Positions 1-8,491 of a stretch of 64,000 bases of DNA are shown here, piece after piece. The stretch's first letter is position 1. Each line of letters begins with the position of its first letter. The stretch is from positions 6,173,578 through 6,237,577 of the forward strand of contig NC_016631.1 in assembly GCF_000178955.2 (NCBI RefSeq), written 5' to 3'. The position numbers were made by a program, and so were the translations under genes. Below the pieces are notes generated by a model. The model did no database searches and was not told the origin of the DNA. It saw nothing but the letters and a program-made list of their open reading frames with translations. This stretch comes from Granulicella mallensis MP5ACTX8 (GTDB lineage: Bacteria > Acidobacteriota > Terriglobia > Terriglobales > Acidobacteriaceae).

Positions 1-182
1 TCGCGCTCGACCTCCTGAAGTTTGTCGCCGGACACGCCAACCTGGGCCGCCCTGCGGCCTCGTCCACGCCCGGCTTCGGATTGCCCTCCTCCGCAAAGCC
101 CGAAGACCAGGTCAACGCTCTGCTCGAGCTCTATGGCCGCTGCCGTGAGGCCGTGGAATCTCCAGCCCCAGCAAAGAAGTAA
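1..182 (+). CDS. C-terminal fragment of an unidentified protein
   Basis: An open frame enters from the left edge (codons in phase with position 3) and stops with TAA at 180-182. The visible ~59 residues are Ala/Pro-rich, contain the stretch LLELYGRC and end in PAPAKK. I cannot assign a family from this tail. It stops two bases before the GTG of the next gene, so the two are almost certainly co-transcribed and perhaps translationally coupled. Confidence 0.6.
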   Translation, partial: ALDLLKFVAGHANLGRPAASSTPGFGLPSSAKPEDQVNALLELYGRCREAVESPAPAKK

Positions 183-184
183 CC

Positions 185-1330
185 GTGAAGCCCCTTAAAG
201 TTGCCGTCGTTGGGGCCGGAGCCTTCGGCCACAATCACCTGCGCGTGTATCGCGAGCTGGAGAGCGCACATCCCGAGCTCGTCCAACTCGCCGCGCTTGT
301 CGAGGCCCACGCCCCAACCCGCGAAGAGGCTGCCGCGCGCTACGGCATCCCTGCCTTTAGCTCTGTAGAAGAGTTATTCGCCGCCGGGCTCTCCCTGGAC
401 GCGGCTTCGGTCTGCGTGCCCACGGTCCACCACGCCGCACTCGCCGAGCAGCTCCTGAACGCCGGGCTCGATGTCCTCATCGAGAAGCCCTTCGCCGCCT
501 CTCTGGCCGAAGCTGATCGCGTCCTCGCGCTGGCCGGCTCGCTAGGCCGCATCGTCCAGATCGGTCACCTCGAGCGCTTCAACCCGGCGGTCACCGCCGT
601 CGCCGAGCGGCTCAACAACCCCATGTTCTTCGAGTCCCACCGGCTCAGCATCTTCACGCCACGTTCGCTGGACGTGGATGTCGTGCTCGACCTGATGATC
701 CACGACCTGGATGTGGTTCTCTCGCTGACCAACTCCCCGATCCGCGAGGTGCGTGCGGTGGGACTGGCCGTCCTCTCCCGCAAGGTGGATATCGCCAACG
801 TGCGGGTGGAGTTTGACTCCGGCTGTGTCGCGAACTTTACCGCCAGCCGCGTCAGCACGGAGCAGGTGCGCAAGCTGCGGCTGTTTCAGCCGCACCAGTA
901 CCTGTCGCTGGACTTCGCACGGCAGGAGCTGCTGTCGATCGACGTCGATCCCTCTGCGGCAGCCGCCTTCCTGTCTCGTCCAAGCCCCCAGGACTTGTCC
1001 GTCACACCTGCAACCGGGGCGGGAGCAATTCTGCAGCACCCCTCCGCCGGACTCAACCTGCAGAAGTTCGACCTGCCGAGAGCCGAGCCGCTACGGCTGG
1101 AGCTCGAAGACTTCCTTCGCGCCGTGCGAACCCGTACCGCGCCACGCGTCACGGGCGAGGCAGGACGAGCAGCGTTATCCCTGGCGTTGGAGATCAATCG
1201 AGAGATTGAGGAACACGCAGAAAGAGCAGGGATAAAGCAGGGATTAGGGATTAGGGAACAGGGAACAGGGAACAGGGAACAGGGAACAGCGAACAGCAAT
1301 ACAAATACAAACGCCACGACTCCTTTGTGA
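185..1330 (+). CDS. Gfo/Idh/MocA family oxidoreductase
   Basis: NAD(P)-dependent sugar-type oxidoreductase, 381 aa from a GTG start that follows the upstream stop by two bases. An N-terminal Rossmann nucleotide site (VAVVGAGAFG, residues 6-15), the family EKP motif (100-102), GHLERFNPA (127-135) and LMIHDLD (170-176) are visible. From family knowledge, relatives with the GHLERFNPA form are often encoded in lipid A (lpx) clusters, so a nucleotide-amino-sugar substrate is plausible but is inference. Oddity: the last ~27 residues (from about GIREQGTGNREQ) are encoded by GGGAACA heptanucleotide repeats and by one arm of the terminator hairpin. The conserved protein therefore probably ends near residue 350 and the tail is repeat-derived. 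Confidence 0.9.
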   Translation: MKPLKVAVVGAGAFGHNHLRVYRELESAHPELVQLAALVEAHAPTREEAAARYGIPAFSSVEELFAAGLSLDAASVCVPTVHHAALAEQLLNAGLDVLIEKPFAASLAEADRVLALAGSLGRIVQIGHLERFNPAVTAVAERLNNPMFFESHRLSIFTPRSLDVDVVLDLMIHDLDVVLSLTNSPIREVRAVGLAVLSRKVDIANVRVEFDSGCVANFTASRVSTEQVRKLRLFQPHQYLSLDFARQELLSIDVDPSAAAAFLSRPSPQDLSVTPATGAGAILQHPSAGLNLQKFDLPRAEPLRLELEDFLRAVRTRTAPRVTGEAGRAALSLALEINREIEEHAERAGIKQGLGIREQGTGNREQGTANSNTNTNATTPL

Positions 1331-1381
1331 GCGTGGCGTTTGTATTTTCTAATCCCTAATCCCTGTTCCCTAATCCCTGCT
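1237..1381. repeat. GGGAACA/GGGATTA heptanucleotide repeats in inverted arrangement
   Basis: On the plus strand GGGATTA and then GGGAACA units run from about 1240 to 1300. The complementary arm, TAATCCC/TGTTCCC, follows at about 1350-1380. The two arms flank the terminator hairpin at 1303-1347, giving one large foldback. The left arm lies inside the 3' end of the oxidoreductase reading frame. A degenerate relative (GGAAACAGG units) occurs at 62455-62488 just upstream of ruvA. Confidence 0.8.
1303..1347. terminator. Bidirectional terminator hairpin
   Basis: A perfect 16-bp inverted repeat (1303-1318 with 1332-1347; AAATACAAACGCCACG and its complement) has a 13-nt loop. The loop carries the TGA stop of the plus-strand oxidoreductase. 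It is A-rich on one side and T-rich on the other, and sits between convergent genes, so it can terminate both. Confidence 0.75.
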
Positions 1382-1386
1382 TTTTG

Positions 1387-2283
1387 CTAATCAAGCTTCT
1401 GTACAGTCACTCCGGGCGGAATCGGCAGCTCGAACTGGTCGTCGTCCAGCTTCTCATTGAGTGTCAACTGAGTGATCTCAACCTTCAGCGAGTACTCGTC
1501 GAGCGGGCGTTTGATCGTGATGAGCGCGGGAAACTGCTGGTCGCCATAAGGCTGGTAGTGATCGTAGGTCGCCTGCGTTTCGACCTGCCCGTCGTTGTTG
1601 TAGATATCCTGCTGGAAGGGCAGCATTGTTACGCGGTTGATGTGGATCGTACGCGTGCGCTGCAGGATGGCCGGATTGCCATCCTTCTTCTTCATGATGG
1701 TGAGTTCGTAGTCGGGCTCTTCGATGGCTTCGTGATGCTTCTTATCAAGCTCCAGCACGCGCGTCGACTCGGTCAGCGTAACGAGCTCGTCCGCACCAAC
1801 ACCGGGAATCATGAACGAGTCGAAGAACACGGGGGGGCGCAGATTCTCCAGCCCATTCTTGGAACGCTTCGTCACCGTATTCGATCCCTGCCGCCAGATG
1901 TAACCGTGTGTCGAGGCGTTTTTCAGGGTGAACGTATCCCCGTTGCTGACCATGTCCAGCGCTTCCGAGCCCAGCAGCGGCAGCGTCATAATCACACGGA
2001 GATCATGCGGCTTCCGGACAAAGATGTAGCCCTTAAACGAGGTGTACTGGACAACTTTGCCCTCTTTGCCCCCACCCGTAGTAGCTGTAATCTGCACAGA
2101 GGCTTTGAGGCTTTTGATGGCCGCATCGCGGTCGGAGACTTCCTTCTGCAGCTGCTCGACGCCTGCGGAGCGGTAGACTTCGGGGGCCTGGGTCTTCTGG
2201 ACAATACGCGTCGTCCTGTAGCATCCGGTCAGACCGGTAGACAACAGCACAAATAACAACGGAAACGCTTGAGATCTCTTCAT
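1387..2283 (-). CDS. Outer-membrane lipoprotein, DUF4292/LolB-like
   Basis: Predicted lipoprotein of 298 aa. A short basic N-terminus and hydrophobic stretch lead to the lipobox LTGC (Cys at residue 21), predicting export and lipidation. Behind it lies a helical segment (QLQKEVSDRDAAIKSLKAS) and a beta-rich body with repeated K/R-hydrophobic alternation, as in LolB/LolA-fold proteins that bind lipids or lipoproteins. The ATG at 2283 is preferred over an in-frame TTG at 2292. It is the last gene of a same-strand run, after the alginate-lyase-like gene and mltG, and may share their transcript. The exact role is unknown; a part in envelope lipid or lipoprotein handling is inferred. Confidence 0.7.
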   Translation of the reverse strand: MKRSQAFPLLFVLLSTGLTGCYRTTRIVQKTQAPEVYRSAGVEQLQKEVSDRDAAIKSLKASVQITATTGGGKEGKVVQYTSFKGYIFVRKPHDLRVIMTLPLLGSEALDMVSNGDTFTLKNASTHGYIWRQGSNTVTKRSKNGLENLRPPVFFDSFMIPGVGADELVTLTESTRVLELDKKHHEAIEEPDYELTIMKKKDGNPAILQRTRTIHINRVTMLPFQQDIYNNDGQVETQATYDHYQPYGDQQFPALITIKRPLDEYSLKVEITQLTLNEKLDDDQFELPIPPGVTVQKLD

Positions 2284-2395
2284 TCGGTGCAAGTTTCAGT
2301 ATATCGACTAGCGCAGACCCCGTGCGGATTCAGATATTCGGAGGTATGTAGTCATTTGATACCGGAGCCGCCAAAAAGTTTGCACTTTCTTGCTT

Positions 2396-3364
2396 TTAAC
2401 GTCCGGCCCGATAGGCCGCTACGTTCGTGTCATGTTCCGCCAACGTCCGGGCGAAACGAGTCGCCCCATTCGCATCCGCCACGAAATAAAGAAAGTCCGT
2501 CTGCGCTGGATGCAGCGCCGCCTTCAACGCCGCCATACCCGGGTTGCAGATCGGCCCGGGAGGCAGGCCCGTGTGCGTGTAGGTGTTGTACGCCGAGTCC
2601 GAGTGCAGCTCACTCTGGTGGATCACTCCCGTCCACGTTCCATGCAGCAGCGACGCGTAGATCACCGCCGGATCGGTCTGCAGGGGCATCCCCGCCTCCA
2701 GCCGGTTCTCGAAGACCCCCGCGACCACCGGGCGTTCCGCGTCGATGTGGACCTCTTTTTCGACCAACGAAGCCATCGTGACGGCCCGTGCCGTGTTCCC
2801 ATCAGCCAGCCCCAGCCGCGCCGCCTGCTGTCCGAAGCGCCGGGTCATCACGGTCAGCATCTGCAACGGCGTCGCGTGACGGCTGAACTTGTAGGTATCG
2901 GGGAAGAGGTACCCCTCAAGCGAAGCGGCCTTGGGGCTCCAGCGGGCGATCAGCTCCGTATGCTGCTGCGCGGCGCTCAGGAAACCTTCGCGAGAACCCA
3001 GCCCCGCCACGGCAATCGCCTGCGCGATATCGAAGAGGTTATAGCCCTCGGGAATGACCAGCGTCAGGGTATAGACATCGCCGCGATGCAGCCGGGCGTA
3101 GATCTCGGGGAGCGAAGCCGGGTGGTCGAAACGATACTCGCCAGCCTTGAGCGAACCGTTTTTCAGCGTTTTGAAAAGCTCGAACGCCAGCTTGCTGCGG
3201 ATGATGCCCGCCTGCTGCAACTGTGCCGCAGCCCCCGCGGTCCCAATGCCCGGCGTGATCTCGACAAAGGTCTCCGACGAAGGCCCATAGGGCAGAAACA
3301 CGTAAAATCCCGCCGCAGCAGCAGCCAGAACGATCAGCACCAGGAGAAACTTCAGCAGTCGCAC
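2396..3364 (-). CDS. mltG: Endolytic murein transglycosylase MltG (YceG-like)
   Basis: Inner-membrane lytic transglycosylase that cleaves nascent peptidoglycan strands. It has 322 aa from a GTG at 3364, preceded by a purine-rich AGGGGTGGGG stretch; a longer open frame upstream lacks family similarity. One N-terminal membrane segment (about residues 3-24) is followed by a LysM-like region and the YceG catalytic domain. The catalytic Glu is at about residue 202 in MASLVEKEV, and GYLFPDTYKF (about 151-160) and NTYTHTGLPPGPICNPG (260-276) are family signatures. It starts 23 bp after the stop of the alginate-lyase-like gene, so co-transcription is likely. Confidence 0.95.
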   Translation of the reverse strand: MRLLKFLLVLIVLAAAAAGFYVFLPYGPSSETFVEITPGIGTAGAAAQLQQAGIIRSKLAFELFKTLKNGSLKAGEYRFDHPASLPEIYARLHRGDVYTLTLVIPEGYNLFDIAQAIAVAGLGSREGFLSAAQQHTELIARWSPKAASLEGYLFPDTYKFSRHATPLQMLTVMTRRFGQQAARLGLADGNTARAVTMASLVEKEVHIDAERPVVAGVFENRLEAGMPLQTDPAVIYASLLHGTWTGVIHQSELHSDSAYNTYTHTGLPPGPICNPGMAALKAALHPAQTDFLYFVADANGATRFARTLAEHDTNVAAYRAGR

Positions 3365-3387
3365 GCACCCCACCCCTGCTTCGCATT

Positions 3388-4590
3388 CTAATGACTGCTC
3401 GAGACTCCTTGCCCTGCCGAGGACACATCGGCTCCATGCGTCAGCGGCTCGAAGACGAACATGTGCATATCCACCGGCACGGGATACTGCTCCACATGCT
3501 GCTGGATCCACTCCTTCGTCTCAGGCAGAGGCACTCCGAGCCGGTTGTGGTACTCGTTATACCCCACCACAAACGTCGCTCCCTGCGCGTAGTGCACCGC
3601 GCCTCCGCAGACGAGGGTCGGCACAGGGTCCTTGCGCAATAACAGGTGCGCGTGGAACTCCAGTGCAGGCAACAGCCGCTTCTCTTCGGCCTCATAGAGC
3701 TTGTCGCCCTGGATATGCGCCGTCTCGGCGGCGGCCATCGTCGACGAGATGCCGTAGCTCGTATGACCGAGGTCGCGGCACGTCTCCTGCGCCATGCCGT
3801 CCACGCTGGCGTTCAGATTCGTCGTACCGTACCAGCTCGTCTCTCCGCTTGCGCGCGGCAGCCGGCGGGGGTGCGCTCCATCCAGCGCCGAGTTGTAGAA
3901 GTAGGCCGGCACGCGCTGCAGCCACAGGTCCTCGGCATGCTTCAGCAGGGCGTGGTCGTCGGTAAATACCGCGATGCCGGTCATCGCGTCGATCATGCTC
4001 AACTCCCAGTTGCCGTTCGAACCGGAACCGTCGTGAATGAGCGGCAGGATGACCTTCGTCAGCATCGCCGAAAAGGCCGCAATATCCTCCGGCTTCCACC
4101 CTGCATGGCTGTAACGCAGAATCTCCGCTGACCGCGGCCAGGTCTCGCCGCTCCAGGCGGCCTGCAGCGGGGCGTTCGAGTTGGTATAGCCGTGCAGGTT
4201 ATGCCCATAGGCGTTGACGATGCGGATCGCATTGTCCGCGTAGCGATGGTCCCCGCTGATGTACCAGAGCACGGACTGCAGGTACGCCGCGCTGGCATCC
4301 GCATCCTCGGCATGACAACCATGGTCAGGATGAGAGACCGGCCCGCAGTCGATAATTCCTGTCGAAGGCGGTCCCTGCAACTGGTAGTCCAGCGCTCCGT
4401 ACTCGCTCGCCACGGCCTTCTGGTACTCGCTGTAGAAGGGCTCTGCTTTGGCCTTGACCTGGGCCTTTACAAAATCGAGCTGGGGCCCGCTCACCAGCAC
4501 CCCGGGATGCTGAAACGCCTGGGCAACACAGATTCCGCTGAAAAACGAGACCGCCAGGACGACCGGCGCAATACGACGCAGCAGAGACAT
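3388..4590 (-). CDS. Secreted alginate-lyase-like protein
   Basis: Exported protein of 400 aa with a signal peptide (hydrophobic core 8-19, likely cleavage after CVAQA). It is an all-helical alginate-lyase-fold domain (PF05426-like) with SNGNWELSMIDAM around residues 191-203 and a conserved DLGHTSYG further on. From family knowledge such proteins cleave acidic polysaccharides in the periplasm or outside the cell; the actual substrate cannot be read from the sequence. It is the first gene of the run leading into mltG and is divergent from ruvX across a ~200-bp promoter region. Confidence 0.8.
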   Translation of the reverse strand: MSLLRRIAPVVLAVSFFSGICVAQAFQHPGVLVSGPQLDFVKAQVKAKAEPFYSEYQKAVASEYGALDYQLQGPPSTGIIDCGPVSHPDHGCHAEDADASAAYLQSVLWYISGDHRYADNAIRIVNAYGHNLHGYTNSNAPLQAAWSGETWPRSAEILRYSHAGWKPEDIAAFSAMLTKVILPLIHDGSGSNGNWELSMIDAMTGIAVFTDDHALLKHAEDLWLQRVPAYFYNSALDGAHPRRLPRASGETSWYGTTNLNASVDGMAQETCRDLGHTSYGISSTMAAAETAHIQGDKLYEAEEKRLLPALEFHAHLLLRKDPVPTLVCGGAVHYAQGATFVVGYNEYHNRLGVPLPETKEWIQQHVEQYPVPVDMHMFVFEPLTHGADVSSAGQGVSSSH

Positions 4591-4788
4591 GAACTTCTCC
4601 TTGGATGGCTGGGGGGGACGGGAACGACTGGGGAACGAAACAGCCGTGCTTCAAAACGCAGAGAAGTGTAGCATTCACGCGCTTGAGTAGGCCACGTTCG
4701 CCACAACCCGACCTTCCTGCTGAACCTAGACGTACCGCACTCAAACTTAGTCTCATGGACAGGGCTCGGGTTCCGTACACTGGTCTTC

Positions 4789-5283
4789 GTGGAGACTTCC
4801 CCTCGCATTCTCGCGCTCGACGTCGGCGACCGCCGCATCGGTCTTGCCATAACTGATCCGCTGGGTCTTACGGCCCAGCCGCTCTTCACGCTGCATCGCA
4901 CCTCGCTCCGGGCCGACCTGAAGTCCGTAGCCCGGTTCATTCGCCAGCACAAGGTCACGACTGTCGTGGTCGGCAATCCGCTCCACGCCGACGGCTCTCC
5001 CAGCCCCCAGGCCGCCAAGGCCCTGGCCTTTGCCGCCGCCGTGCGCGAGGAGCATCCCACGCTTGCACACCATCTGCTCGACGAGCGGCTGACCACGCTT
5101 GAGGCCCACGCCCTGCTGGATGCCGCCGGACACAGCGCCCGCACCGCAGGCCGGAGCCACGGCAAGACGATCGACCGCAAAGACCTCATCGACCAGGTTG
5201 CCGCGACGCTGCTGCTCGAAAGCTTCCTCTCCGGCGACAAGCCAGCGTTGCTCCCAGACCCGGACGCCGACGGAAACACCTAA
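4789..5283 (+). CDS. ruvX: Putative pre-16S rRNA nuclease / Holliday-junction resolvase-like RuvX (YqgF)
   Basis: RNase-H-fold nuclease of 164 aa, from a GTG at 4789. Acidic active-site positions are visible: Asp11 in LALDVGDRRIG, the DERLTT motif (98-103) and Asp135 in LIDQVAA. The family matures the 5' end of 16S rRNA in E. coli and has been proposed to act on Holliday junctions. The start is fixed by alignment of the RILALDVGDRRIG strand. It is divergent from the alginate-lyase-like gene; greA follows on the same strand after ~200 bp with its own probable promoter. Confidence 0.92.
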   Translation: METSPRILALDVGDRRIGLAITDPLGLTAQPLFTLHRTSLRADLKSVARFIRQHKVTTVVVGNPLHADGSPSPQAAKALAFAAAVREEHPTLAHHLLDERLTTLEAHALLDAAGHSARTAGRSHGKTIDRKDLIDQVAATLLLESFLSGDKPALLPDPDADGNT

Positions 5284-5417
5284 GCTTCCGGCACGGATGA
5301 GCACTCCTCATCGCTCTCTCCCTCGCAGCTCGTGGCTCTACAGGAAACAGCCGGTGTTCCCTGGCCACAAGCGCCGTGCACAAGGGCATCGGACGCGGGG
5401 CGGAAGGGCAAGTCTCG

Positions 5418-5423
5418 TATAAT
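5418..5423 (+). promoter_or_regulatory. Candidate -10 element of greA
   Basis: A perfect TATAAT lies about 60 bp upstream of the greA ATG. No good -35 hexamer is present at the usual spacing, so this is only a candidate. Confidence 0.3.
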
Positions 5424-5484
5424 GGAGTTTTCACTCCACCGCCCTGTCGGCACCCGCCGAAGGCCCAGCAAAGCAGACCCAAGC

Positions 5485-5955
5485 ATGGAAGACATCAAAA
5501 AGGCTCTTGAAGAGCAGATCAAGGCACTCGAATACGAACTGACCACCGAACTCCCCGCCGAGATTAAAAAGGCAGTCGCGCTCGGAGACCTCTCCGAGAA
5601 CGCCGAGTATCACTCGGCCAAGCAGCGTCAGGAGTTCGTGAACGCGCGTCTCGGCCAGCTCAAGAAGCGTATGGGCGAACTCGCCATGGTGAACCTCGAC
5701 AATATCCCGAGGGATAAGGTCGGCTTCGGGTCTACGATTGTCGTCTTCGACAGCACTAAGGACGAAGAGATTACCTACAAGCTTGTGACCAGCGAAGAGG
5801 CAGACGTAACCAAAGGCCTCATCTCGACGACTTCACCCATCGGCCGCGCGCTGCTAGGTAAAGAGATCGGCGACACCGCCACGGTCGTTACGCCCAATGG
5901 CAAGCGCGAGCTTGAAGTACTGAAGCTGACGACGATTCACGGCGTAGCGGCATAA
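5485..5955 (+). CDS. greA: Transcription elongation factor GreA
   Basis: Rescues backtracked RNA polymerase by stimulating transcript cleavage through the secondary channel. The 156 residues comprise an N-terminal antiparallel coiled coil (about 1-75) with the family motif LGDLSENAEYHSAKQRQ, followed by the C-terminal FKBP-like domain with SPIGRALLGKEIGD. The ATG at 5485 gives the canonical MEDIKKALEEQ start; the longer frame beginning at 5332 adds non-conserved residues and is rejected. It is followed by a strong hairpin and appears monocistronic. Confidence 0.96.
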   Translation: MEDIKKALEEQIKALEYELTTELPAEIKKAVALGDLSENAEYHSAKQRQEFVNARLGQLKKRMGELAMVNLDNIPRDKVGFGSTIVVFDSTKDEEITYKLVTSEEADVTKGLISTTSPIGRALLGKEIGDTATVVTPNGKRELEVLKLTTIHGVAA

Positions 5956-5993
5956 CGCTGTCTATCCTTCGAGTATCCTGGTACCCCTCCACT

Positions 5994-6053
5994 GTTGACC
6001 TCTTTTATCGGGCTCTGGCAGTCCTATCGAGAGCCTTCGATCAAGAGGTCAAC
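5994..6053 (+). terminator. Terminator downstream of greA
   Basis: Inverted repeat GTTGACCTCTT (5994-6004) with AAGAGGTCAAC (6043-6053). A second nested pair (GGGCTCT/AGAGCC) lies inside and CTTGTTT follows. It lies 38 bp after the greA stop. Confidence 0.65.
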
Positions 6054-6128
6054 CTTGTTTATGGTCGTAAGAGATTCATAAACGTCGCACTTCGCGAGCC
6101 ATCGCGATAAACTAATCCCTGTACCCTC

Positions 6129-6761
6129 ATGACCTGGACACGCGCATTCGGTAAAGGCAGCGGCTGGCTGCTGCAGAAGATCGTCAACGGTCTTGCGCTT
6201 TCGCGCATCTCGCCGAACACGCTTACTTTCATCGGACTCATCATCAACGTCGTTGCGGCCTTCTTCTTCGGCTACGCACGCGCGGATAACAATGTCCGCA
6301 TGTTCCTCTACGCCGGCCTGGTCATCATCGGCGCGGGGCTGTTCGATATGGTCGACGGCCGCGTTGCGCGCCAGACCAACCAGGTCTCCGTCTTCGGAGC
6401 CTTCTTCGACTCCGTGCTGGACCGCTACTCCGACGTCGCGCTCTTCTTCGGCCTGCTGGTCTACTACGCTCGCGGCAACCGCTTCTTTTATGTCTTTCTC
6501 GCGGCCTTCGTCATGACGGCAAGCCTGATGGTCAGCTATACACGCGCTCGTGCCGAAGCTCTCATCGGCTCCTGCAAGGTCGGCTTCATGGAGCGGCCTG
6601 AGCGGATCGTCCTGGTGATTCTGGGCGCGCTCTTCAACCGCTGGGGAGCGATGGCTCCTGCGCTCTGGGTGCTCGCCGTGCTCTCGACCATTACCGTCAT
6701 CCATCGCATCCGTTACACGTACCTCGAGACCGAGCGGCGCAAGCTGGCGTTGAACACGTAG
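6129..6761 (+). CDS. CDP-alcohol phosphatidyltransferase
   Basis: Integral membrane phospholipid synthase of 210 aa. The diagnostic catalytic signature DG-x2-AR-x8-G-x3-D-x3-D is complete (DGRVAR, then G, then DSVLD at roughly residues 76-98). Around six hydrophobic helices are visible. The enzyme transfers a phosphatidyl group from CDP-diacylglycerol to an alcohol. The product (phosphatidylglycerol phosphate, inositol phosphate or other) cannot be settled from sequence, but the length and the ending without an extended C-domain fit PgsA or archaetidylinositol-phosphate-synthase-like members. Confidence 0.88.
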   Translation: MTWTRAFGKGSGWLLQKIVNGLALSRISPNTLTFIGLIINVVAAFFFGYARADNNVRMFLYAGLVIIGAGLFDMVDGRVARQTNQVSVFGAFFDSVLDRYSDVALFFGLLVYYARGNRFFYVFLAAFVMTASLMVSYTRARAEALIGSCKVGFMERPERIVLVILGALFNRWGAMAPALWVLAVLSTITVIHRIRYTYLETERRKLALNT

Positions 6762-6866
6762 AACAGTACCGATCTATCCCTCTACAGCGGGCGGCCCCGA
6801 ACGCAAACAAGCACAAAGCGGCGTGTAGACTTATTCTTCATGCGCCCGGTACGACCCCAATAAACT

Positions 6867-7703
6867 ATGGCCACGGCTACCGCATCTCCGGTTCGAACCC
6901 TGCGTGAGCACGTCCTCGCGCTCGAGGGCGCGATTGCCCTCTGCCTGGACAAGCCACGCCCTAAAGCTGTCCACAAGGTTCGTACCGAAGCCCGCCGGAT
7001 CGAGGCGCAACTCGAGTTACTGGGCCTGCTCAAGAGGCTGCCCTCCTACCGCTCTGAGATGAGTCGCTCCCTGCGGCTGCTCAAAAAGATTCGCCGGGCT
7101 GCCGGACGCGTCCGCGATCTCGATGTTCAGCGCAAATTATTAAAGACTCACACCGCTGAAGACGAAAAGCAGATCGAACAGCCTACGGATGCCAAGCTCA
7201 ACGAACTCGCCGAGCTTGGAGAGCTTCGCCAGATCCGCAAGCAGCGCCGCAAGCGTGCTGCCCGCAAGCTTCTGAAGCTGCTCAACAAGCGACAGGCAAA
7301 GCTTGCCTCCGCCTTCGACGCGCTGCTGACCGCGCTCGAGCCTGCGCAGGAACTTCAGCTGCCCGCAGCCGAGCTCCTGCGCCTGGTCGATCAACACTTT
7401 CGCGGCACGCATGCTCTCATCATCCGCCACCCTTCGAGCGAGCATCTGCATTCCATTCGCAAGGCTGCGCGCATTGCACGTTACCAGGCAGAGCTCGCGA
7501 CGAACTCCGCAGCCGCCACGCGTTCGGCACAGCGCTATGAGGCGCTCCAGGTCGCCGGCGGCCAGTGGCATGACACACTCGCACTTGCCGCCGAAGCAGC
7601 AACCGAACTGGGTGACAACCACAGCACCGCTGTCTGTTTTAGCCAGCTGCGCGACCAGCACCTCGCCGACTATCGAGCCTTGCTCGAACGTGTCCGCACC
7701 TGA
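6867..7703 (+). CDS. CHAD domain protein
   Basis: Helical protein of 278 aa with the conserved-histidine alpha-helical (CHAD) domain. Signature elements are VHKVRTEARRIEAQLELL near residue 35, RRAAGRVRDLDVQ near 77-89, and HSIRKAARIARYQAEL in the second half; all are rich in Arg/Lys/His. CHAD domains bind inorganic polyphosphate (established for the family). No CYTH triphosphatase domain is fused to it and none is encoded nearby. It ends 9 bp before nadD, so it probably heads a nadD-containing transcript. Confidence 0.9.
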   Translation: MATATASPVRTLREHVLALEGAIALCLDKPRPKAVHKVRTEARRIEAQLELLGLLKRLPSYRSEMSRSLRLLKKIRRAAGRVRDLDVQRKLLKTHTAEDEKQIEQPTDAKLNELAELGELRQIRKQRRKRAARKLLKLLNKRQAKLASAFDALLTALEPAQELQLPAAELLRLVDQHFRGTHALIIRHPSSEHLHSIRKAARIARYQAELATNSAAATRSAQRYEALQVAGGQWHDTLALAAEAATELGDNHSTAVCFSQLRDQHLADYRALLERVRT

Positions 7704-7712
7704 GAGTTTTCC

Positions 7713-8318
7713 ATGCGCATTGGCTTCTTCGGCGGCAGCTTCGACCCACCTCATCGAGGCCACCTCACTGTGGCTCGTACAGTAGCAGCTACTTTCAGGC
7801 TCGACCGTCTCCTGCTGGCCCCCACCGCACAGCAGCCACTCAAGCCAGGCGGCGCTGCTGCTTCCTTCCAGGACCGCCTCGCCATGGTCGAGATCCTCTG
7901 CCGGGGAGAGGCTCGATTCGAGCCCTCCGCGTTGGATGCCCCACGAATCCACAACGGACCCAACTACACCATCGATACCCTTCGACATCTACGGGCCGAG
8001 TTCGCCCACTACCCGGAGGTCTACAGCATCGTCGGTGCAGACTCTTTCCTGGACCTGCGCCGCTGGCGTTCGCCCGATCTACTGCTCGACATTGTGAATT
8101 GGATCGTCGTCAGCCGTCCAGGCTTTGCTCTTTCAGCACTCAACAAACTCGATTTGACGCCTGAACAACGCGCGCACGTCTACCTGCTGGAGGGCGTTAC
8201 GGAACCTGTAAGCGCCACCGAGGTTCGCGCCTGTCTGCGTGAGGGCCGCGACTGCAGCGAACTCGTTCCGTACGACGTTCTCAGCTACATTCGGGAACAC
8301 CATCTTTACGGCGCCTAG
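7713..8318 (+). CDS. nadD: Nicotinate-nucleotide adenylyltransferase
   Basis: Adenylates nicotinate mononucleotide to deamido-NAD in NAD synthesis. The 201 residues begin MRIGFFGGSFDPPHRGHL, containing the nucleotidyltransferase HxGH site (HRGH), and end with the conserved SATEVRACLREG motif and YDVLSYIREHHLY. It lies 9 bp after the CHAD gene and upstream of rsfS; the nadD-rsfS pair is a very common bacterial order. Confidence 0.96.
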   Translation: MRIGFFGGSFDPPHRGHLTVARTVAATFRLDRLLLAPTAQQPLKPGGAAASFQDRLAMVEILCRGEARFEPSALDAPRIHNGPNYTIDTLRHLRAEFAHYPEVYSIVGADSFLDLRRWRSPDLLLDIVNWIVVSRPGFALSALNKLDLTPEQRAHVYLLEGVTEPVSATEVRACLREGRDCSELVPYDVLSYIREHHLYGA

Positions 8319-8336
8319 AGCTGTCTCCGGCTCTGA

Positions 8337-8366
8337 ACGAAGTCAAGAGGGAACCTGCTGTTGTTA
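8337..8366. repeat. Partial copy of the GGAACCTGCTGT repeat family
   Basis: AACGAAGTCAAGAGGGAACC followed by TGCTGTTGTTAC resembles one arm of the foldback repeat at 24101-24295 (AGCGAACCTGCTGTCTC). It is a degenerate remnant in the nadD-rsfS gap. Confidence 0.4.
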
Positions 8367-8491
8367 CTCACCCCTACATTTCAATGCGGCTCAAACCGGA
8401 AGGGCGCAGTTTCAGCCATACTGATTACTCACGACTCTTTCGTCCTTACAGCGCCTCACCTGTACTAGGATGGAATGTCTAAAGGAGTTTC

